From Streptomyces xinghaiensis S187 (GTDB taxonomy: Bacteria; Actinomycetota; Actinomycetes; Streptomycetales; Streptomycetaceae), in contig NZ_CP023202.1 in NCBI RefSeq assembly GCF_000220705.2, positions 2,170,001-2,234,000 of the forward strand: a DNA stretch of 64,000 nt. The letters are read 5' to 3'. Both the position numbers and the translations under genes were made by a program. Numbering within the stretch: position 1 is the first letter of the stretch; every line of letters starts with the position of its first letter. Below, in pieces: positions 59,377-64,000 of this stretch. The notes beneath the pieces are model-generated. The model was not told the DNA's origin. It did not search any database and was given only the letters and a program-made list of their open reading frames with translations.

Positions 59377-62013
59377 ATGTCGGCTTCTTTCAACTCCAAA
59401 ATCCTTGCGCGAATGTGGGAACGAGTTGAGCAGAGCAAGCAGGACTCCGACGTCGCATACTTTCACGACCTGATGCTCCTCGGCGAGTTCCTGGTTAAAC
59501 TCCTCACATCGGCAGTCCTAGCAAGTGTAGGAAACGATAGAGATCGACAAAGGTACAAGCTTGAGTATCAGCTAGTTCGAGCTGACGGTATCGGCGATTG
59601 GTCAAGAGCCTTGGAAGAGGCAATTTCTGGACCTGCAAATGCCCATATCCTTCCTGAGGCGCGGCCTCTCGTTCGTGAGCTTACCGAGAACTTTCTGACC
59701 GGTGAGGCTTCGTGGCAGAGGGTAGCGATTGATAATCTCAGTGCTGCATGCCAGGAGATTGACTCAGACATCGAACAAGCTACCCGGAAAACAAATCTTC
59801 AGTGGTGGGTAAGGAATTTCGCCACCCTGCGCAACAGGACGCGCGGCCATGGCGCCATCACCATTCGTAAGTGCTCGACCGCAGCACCGCTTCTCGAGGT
59901 ATCCGTCTTGTCACTGATGACCGGCTGCGCAGCACTTTCGATCCCATGGATCTATCTACATCGCAACATTTCAGGAAAATACCGCCTGTCCGCAATTTCA
60001 GGAGATTCATCTGATTTTTCATACCTCAAATCAGAAAAGGATCACGCATACGCAGACGGAATTCACATTGCCTTCGAAGAGAAACTCGTACGCCTTCCTC
60101 TCATTCATAGCGACGTAGACATTCATGATTTCTACATCGCGAACGGGGGATATAGGGAAGGCAAGGGGGGTTCCGGGTCAACCTACGAAGCGCTTTCATA
60201 TATCACGGATACCAGGAGACGTGAAAGCGCGGAGTCCTATCAAACACCCCCCAATTTGCTACCACCCAGCGAGACGGAGGGATACCCCGACCTCGACCTT
60301 GAAGGAAAGTCATTCGCCAACATTCCGCCCTCTCTGAAGGATTACATCAAGAGGCCGGACCTGGAGTCTGAAGTTCTCTCCCTCCTCCAGGATGATAGGC
60401 ATCCAGTTGTTACTCTTGTTGGAAGGGGTGGCATCGGAAAAACTTCGCTCGCTTTGGAGGTACTTCATCGCGTTGCGCAAACTGGTCACTATTTTGCGAT
60501 TCTGTGGTTCAGTTCTCGGGACATCGACCTGCTCCCCAGCGGTCCGAAGCCCGTCCGGCCGGCAGTCCTGTCCAAGGAAGACATCGCCAAACAGTTCGTA
60601 GGGCTTATGAACCCGGCTGAGTCGAAGGTTAAGGGCTTTAAGGCGGTTGATTACCTGGCAAACGCTCTAGCCGAGCGGGACGAAAGCAGGAGACTGCTTC
60701 TGGTTTTCGATAACTTCGAGACCGCCTCACATCCCCTTGAACTGTATCAGTTCATCGACTCTCACGTTCGGTGCCCAAATAAGGTCCTTATCACTACCCG
60801 AATGCGCGACTTCAAAGCGGACTTTCCCGTTGAGATCCGAGGAATGAAGAGGGTGGAGTTCGAAGACCTCGTGATGTCAACCTCGCGTAAATTGGGTATC
60901 GAGGACCTCTTGACCGTTTCGTATGTCGAATCGCTCTATGACGAAACTGACGGACACCCATATTTCGTGAAGATTCTTTTGGGAGACACGAAACGAGAAG
61001 GTAAGGCAATTCCCGTTGGGCGACTCTTCCTCAACAAAGAAGACTCCCTAAGGGCTCTTTTTGAACGATCGTACGGGGTGCTATCTCCAGCGGCACAGCG
61101 CGTTTTTCTGACGCTGAGCAACTGGCGATCTCTAGTCCCTAGGCTTGCCCTGGAAGCCGCTCTAATTAGACCTCAGAACGAGAATATGGACGTTGATGAC
61201 GCCCTGAGTCAGCTAGAACGCTACTCAATGATTGAAGTTCTAACGGACGATGACGGATCCCAGTTCTTGCGGACACCGATGACCGCCGCGTTCTTTGGCC
61301 AAAGCAAACTCAAGGTGAGCCCATTCAGGCCCCTTGTGCTTGCTGACACTCAATTGATTCAGCAGTTTGGCCCCATGCAAGTTACCGATGTCTCGAAGGG
61401 GATGCTTCCCAGAATCGAACGAATGATTAGGGTGATCGCCTCCCTTCGCCAATCTGGCAAGGACTACCAGCCTCAGATAAGAGCCCTCGAGTACGTCGCG
61501 GGTCGCTACCCGGAGGCATGGCTGCGGATCGCCGACTTTCACCTAGAGGGTTCTCGCGATGACTGGGATAAAGCACGGACCAGCATCGAAAGGCTGCTGG
61601 AGCTTGATGAAACTAACGTTTCAGCATGGCGCAAACTGATCTATGTAAATCAACGGCTGGGTGATCCCCTTCAGGAGCTCAATGCTCGTATCGTACTGGC
61701 CGAAATGCCGGATGTAGACTACTGGGAGATTGCGAATGCGGCAAGTTTTTTCGCCCACACGCAAAGGAATCAATCTCTTCAGTTCGACCCAGAAGTAAGA
61801 GCCATGATGATTTCCAATCTGACTCACCTTATGGAAAGCAGGAAATCCGAGGCGACTCCGACGGAACTTAGTCGACTAGCATGGCTTTACTTGTATTCGA
61901 AAGATGTCGCCAAAGCCAATGAGGTAGTGACAGAGGGGCTTCAGCGTGATCCCACTAATCCTCACCTAGTAAAACTCGACGAAAAATTGAGAGAGTCTCC
62001 TGACGTTAACTGA
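59377..62013 (+). CDS. STAND NTPase with HEPN-like N-terminus and TPR C-terminus, candidate antiphage protein
   Basis: 878 residues from ATG at 59377 behind GGGGGAG. The N-terminal domain (1-290) is helical and contains FATLRNRTRGHGA near 150, fitting the R-N-x(4)-H motif of HEPN ribonucleases. The STAND/NB-ARC core (about 325-600) has Walker A GRGGIGKTS near 348, Walker B LLLVFDNFE and sensor VLITTRMR, then a winged-helix part (SPAAQRVFLTLSNW). TPR-like repeats fill 690-878. This effector-NTPase-sensor order is that of Avs-type and other STAND defence proteins. Base composition is much less GC-rich than neighbours, so it was probably acquired horizontally. Confidence 0.8.
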   Translation: MSASFNSKILARMWERVEQSKQDSDVAYFHDLMLLGEFLVKLLTSAVLASVGNDRDRQRYKLEYQLVRADGIGDWSRALEEAISGPANAHILPEARPLVRELTENFLTGEASWQRVAIDNLSAACQEIDSDIEQATRKTNLQWWVRNFATLRNRTRGHGAITIRKCSTAAPLLEVSVLSLMTGCAALSIPWIYLHRNISGKYRLSAISGDSSDFSYLKSEKDHAYADGIHIAFEEKLVRLPLIHSDVDIHDFYIANGGYREGKGGSGSTYEALSYITDTRRRESAESYQTPPNLLPPSETEGYPDLDLEGKSFANIPPSLKDYIKRPDLESEVLSLLQDDRHPVVTLVGRGGIGKTSLALEVLHRVAQTGHYFAILWFSSRDIDLLPSGPKPVRPAVLSKEDIAKQFVGLMNPAESKVKGFKAVDYLANALAERDESRRLLLVFDNFETASHPLELYQFIDSHVRCPNKVLITTRMRDFKADFPVEIRGMKRVEFEDLVMSTSRKLGIEDLLTVSYVESLYDETDGHPYFVKILLGDTKREGKAIPVGRLFLNKEDSLRALFERSYGVLSPAAQRVFLTLSNWRSLVPRLALEAALIRPQNENMDVDDALSQLERYSMIEVLTDDDGSQFLRTPMTAAFFGQSKLKVSPFRPLVLADTQLIQQFGPMQVTDVSKGMLPRIERMIRVIASLRQSGKDYQPQIRALEYVAGRYPEAWLRIADFHLEGSRDDWDKARTSIERLLELDETNVSAWRKLIYVNQRLGDPLQELNARIVLAEMPDVDYWEIANAASFFAHTQRNQSLQFDPEVRAMMISNLTHLMESRKSEATPTELSRLAWLYLYSKDVAKANEVVTEGLQRDPTNPHLVKLDEKLRESPDVN

Positions 62014-62093
62014 TGACTTCCTACGGGTCAAAGCAGGGTGAGCGCAAGGCCGAGGCCGCCCGCAAGCGCAGGAGGAAGTGGCTCCGAAGCTGA
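62013..62093 (+). CDS. possible 26-residue basic peptide coupled to the STAND gene
   Basis: The STAND stop and an ATG overlap (TGATG at 62011-62015). The frame reads MTSYGSKQGERKAEAARKRR and ends KWLRS, with about ten Lys/Arg in 26 residues. The overlap would allow re-initiation. No ribosome binding site is needed, but none is visible either. Very short, so it may be chance. Confidence 0.25.
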   Translation: MTSYGSKQGERKAEAARKRRRKWLRS

Positions 62094-62629
62094 CATCTCC
62101 AGTTGGCATCAACGACGCCGGACAGAGGCGTACACGAGCACTCGTCTCCGGCCTTCACAAGGGCAGGCGACAGCTCTCAGCACGTGCATGAGTCGAACTT
62201 ACGAGGTGAGGATCACGGCAGGTTTGGACTAAGCGCACGAGTGCGACCTGTGATGGCAGAGGTCGCCAAAGATGACCATCATTTCCCCTGCCTAGCTCTG
62301 GCCGCTAGCTTTTTTGCGTCTTACCGCGACCACCTCCCGCCTCAGTCTGCTCAATATGAGAGACTTGAGCATCGGAATCTCACAACCCCGGAGCGGGGGT
62401 TTCTCCGTGTGGCCGCAGGCTGTTACGCTCTCAAGCATCGTCGTGCCGGTAGCGCATGGCGTAGGGCATCTCGCCGGGACAGCTTGCTAATCGGGAAAGC
62501 ATCCACGCGGTACGCGCGTCCATGACTCCGCTGAATCTAGATAACAGCCGGCGGGCACGCCAGGTGGTTACCGGAGCAAGCAGCCAACGGTTTGCAGAGA
62601 ACCCGGGACGCGAACTGCGTGGCGCTCTT
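62094..62629. other. intergenic stretch of the island with terminator-like hairpin
   Basis: 536 bp without a convincing gene. A stem-loop AACCCC / GGGGTT around 62384-62401, followed by TCTCC, is a plausible terminator for the STAND transcript. The remaining frames lack ribosome binding sites and codon bias. Confidence 0.4.
62384..62401 (+). terminator. terminator-like hairpin in the island
   Basis: AACCCC (62384-62389) pairs with GGGGTT (62396-62401) around a 6-nt loop and runs into TTCTCC. Short but clean. Confidence 0.45.
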
Positions 62630-64000
62630 TCACTCGCCCGCGTCATAAGTATCCGCTACTGGACCACCCTCTGCGCTGCTCTGGTGTTGACTGAGCGGAC
62701 AGTCAGGCTGATGGCATTGTGCGTGGCGACAGGCACGGAGGTTAGCCAGGGCTAGGCGAGCATCGATAAGAGCTTTGTCCTCATGGCTTGGACTTCCGTA
62801 CAGGAAGCGGGACATCGCGTCAACAGGAGTGTGGGCATTGCGGACGTCAGTTAGAAGACCGAAGGTGAAAGCCGGATCCAACTGCTCTTGATGAATGGAC
62901 TGAGCCCAGGCCAGCAGGACTTGATAAGCCTGTTCACTTACCTCTGGCTGCTCTAGACTCTTTTGCCACCCGGTGATGAGAAAATCGCGGATCTTGGGCG
63001 ATCTCCCTGCCAATGAGATCAACGTGGTGAGGATATCGACGGAAGGCGTTGGGTCGACAAGTGCAAGAAATGCCCTTGGCCCAGCCGTATGTTTCGGGTA
63101 TTTATCAAACCAGGTGTCGACAGCGTCGATGACACGGTTGAAGCCTGCTTCATTTCCAGCGGCGTAGTCCACCAGGGCATTGGTTGCGATCTGAGCGGCG
63201 TAGTCGTCGTGGGCCAAGACGTGCCGTAGCCTGACCAGTGCTCTATGCGGCCACCGTTGGCCGTACGCTCCTCTGCAGACCAGAGCAACTACCTCACGGT
63301 GAGATTGGGTTTTTCGCGCCCAATCAAGCAAACGACTGTGAGCTTCCCGTGCGATTTCGTCTTTTTGAGAAGCTTCAGTCAATAGGTCGGCGATGATGCG
63401 GATTCGCCCTGTCCCTGAAGATGCTGCCGTGGTCCATTCTTCAAGAACCGAGAAGAAGGGCGGGTCCACAGCACTGAGAGACAGATCCAAGAGACGTCTA
63501 CCGACTTGTTCCGCCCAGGCTTCAGCAACCCCGCCAGGCGCTGTGATGCGCTTCAGCCAATTCTGCGTCTCCTTTCGCTCGGTGGTCCAGTGATGCCAGT
63601 CCATGCGGATGGCGGCGCGGGAGAGCCCGGGTCGGCTATGAAACGATGCTGTGTCATCCGCAGTGATGTCTACGCCGACATCAAGCATTCGACGCCGAGG
63701 GCTGCGACCTTCGCGATAACGCCGCGCAGTCGCTTCCTCACGTGAGCCGAACTCGGTCGCTGCCTTGATGCACAACTCCAGGGGCGCACCTTCTAGATAG
63801 CACGCGGACAGGAGCATCAGCCGGTCTTGGCCGCGGGTTCCGATTTCGACAAGCTTCGTCTCCAGGAATTTCGTCCAGAGGAGGACCTCCTCTCGGATTG
63901 CCTCGATTTCCTTGTGACTCTGCTCCTGAACCGAAGATGTTTGTCTGTCCTGCCGCCCTTCGACTGCAGCGCTCAGGCGCTCTGGCTTGATGTGGTAGAG
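62630..64000 (-). CDS. large unidentified protein, C-terminal part (runs off window)
   Basis: The frame is open from the right edge to a stop at 62630, so at least 456 codons of a gene whose start lies beyond 64000. The visible part is alpha-helical with TPR/HEAT-like spacing (AIREEVLLWTKFLETKLVEI, RDFLITGWQKSLEQPEVSEQ) and ends with a Cys/His-rich tail (ACRHAQCHQPDCPLSQHQ). I recognise no catalytic domain. A segment RLMLLSACYLEGAPLELC follows the edge. Lower GC than the chromosome and location opposite the STAND gene suggest it belongs to the same acquired island; a defence-related role is only a guess from context. Confidence 0.7.
   Translation of the reverse strand, partial: LYHIKPERLSAAVEGRQDRQTSSVQEQSHKEIEAIREEVLLWTKFLETKLVEIGTRGQDRLMLLSACYLEGAPLELCIKAATEFGSREEATARRYREGRSPRRRMLDVGVDITADDTASFHSRPGLSRAAIRMDWHHWTTERKETQNWLKRITAPGGVAEAWAEQVGRRLLDLSLSAVDPPFFSVLEEWTTAASSGTGRIRIIADLLTEASQKDEIAREAHSRLLDWARKTQSHREVVALVCRGAYGQRWPHRALVRLRHVLAHDDYAAQIATNALVDYAAGNEAGFNRVIDAVDTWFDKYPKHTAGPRAFLALVDPTPSVDILTTLISLAGRSPKIRDFLITGWQKSLEQPEVSEQAYQVLLAWAQSIHQEQLDPAFTFGLLTDVRNAHTPVDAMSRFLYGSPSHEDKALIDARLALANLRACRHAQCHQPDCPLSQHQSSAEGGPVADTYDAGE

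Noticed and set aside
62440..62530. Possible tRNA-like sequence with GCTAA in the island
   Set aside because: I could not fold an anticodon stem or acceptor stem with proper pairing.

Overview
The window is high-GC actinobacterial chromosome, almost certainly Streptomyces. The evidence is extreme third-position G+C in the housekeeping genes, GTG/TTG starts behind GGAGG-type ribosome binding sites, a nine-gene atpIBEFHAGDC operon followed by a DUF2550-type gene, the hom-thrC-thrB/rho/rpmE/prfA/prmC block, a catalytically gutted ArgRS-like gene beside lysA, and a chitinase with a DasR-type operator. All functional calls are read from sequence motifs; no search was run.

Layout. (1) 1-6050: tail of nucS, a membrane-anchored P-loop ATPase, a STAS protein, a PduO-type cobalamin adenosyltransferase, a small membrane protein and an atypical LuxR-type regulator. 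(2) 6219-26108: a roughly 20 kb biosynthetic cluster, the main item of interest. (3) 26316-31326: a second atypical LuxR-type regulator, a two-component system, a secreted GH18 chitinase and a DUF2550-type protein. (4) 31452-57212: housekeeping genes on the minus strand (F1Fo ATP synthase, WecA-type transferase, TsaC, PrmC, RF1, L31, an LCP protein, Rho, threonine and lysine biosynthesis, a receiver protein). (5) 57743-64000: tRNA-Arg(CCG) followed by a visibly less GC-rich accessory island with a transposase remnant, a frameshifted IS5-like element, a STAND NTPase with an HEPN-like N-terminus (candidate phage defence) and an unidentified gene running off the right edge.

The cluster combines a class III lanthipeptide pathway with its own fatty-acid machinery. 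Three 28-residue precursors share a leader with a VLDLQ box and a core ending STISNNC or STISNSC, matching the SxxSxxC pattern of labionin/avionin rings. They lie in one minus-strand gene series with FabF-like ketosynthase, GNAT acyltransferase, LanKC synthetase, three precursors and FabI-like reductase; the first three genes overlap by ATGA. Around this are an ACP, a FabD-like acyltransferase, a second ketosynthase with an unknown partner, FabG, an acyl-adenylating enzyme, a divergent phosphopantetheinyl transferase, an R2-like di-iron protein, an aldehyde-dehydrogenase-type probable acyl-thioester reductase, a thiamine-diphosphate enzyme, an MFS exporter and an XRE/TPR regulator. The best reading is a lipolanthine-like lipopeptide: a tailored acyl chain made by discrete FAS/PKS-II enzymes and joined by the GNAT protein to the processed lanthipeptide. 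Unlike known lipolanthines, no cysteine decarboxylase and no type I PKS are visible.

Five cluster intergenic regions carry the same unusual element: copies of a TGACT-like motif repeated every 10-11 bp, on one face of the helix and pointing at a cluster gene. No such array was seen elsewhere in the window, so it probably marks the operators of a cluster-specific regulator, with the XRE/TPR protein as the leading candidate.
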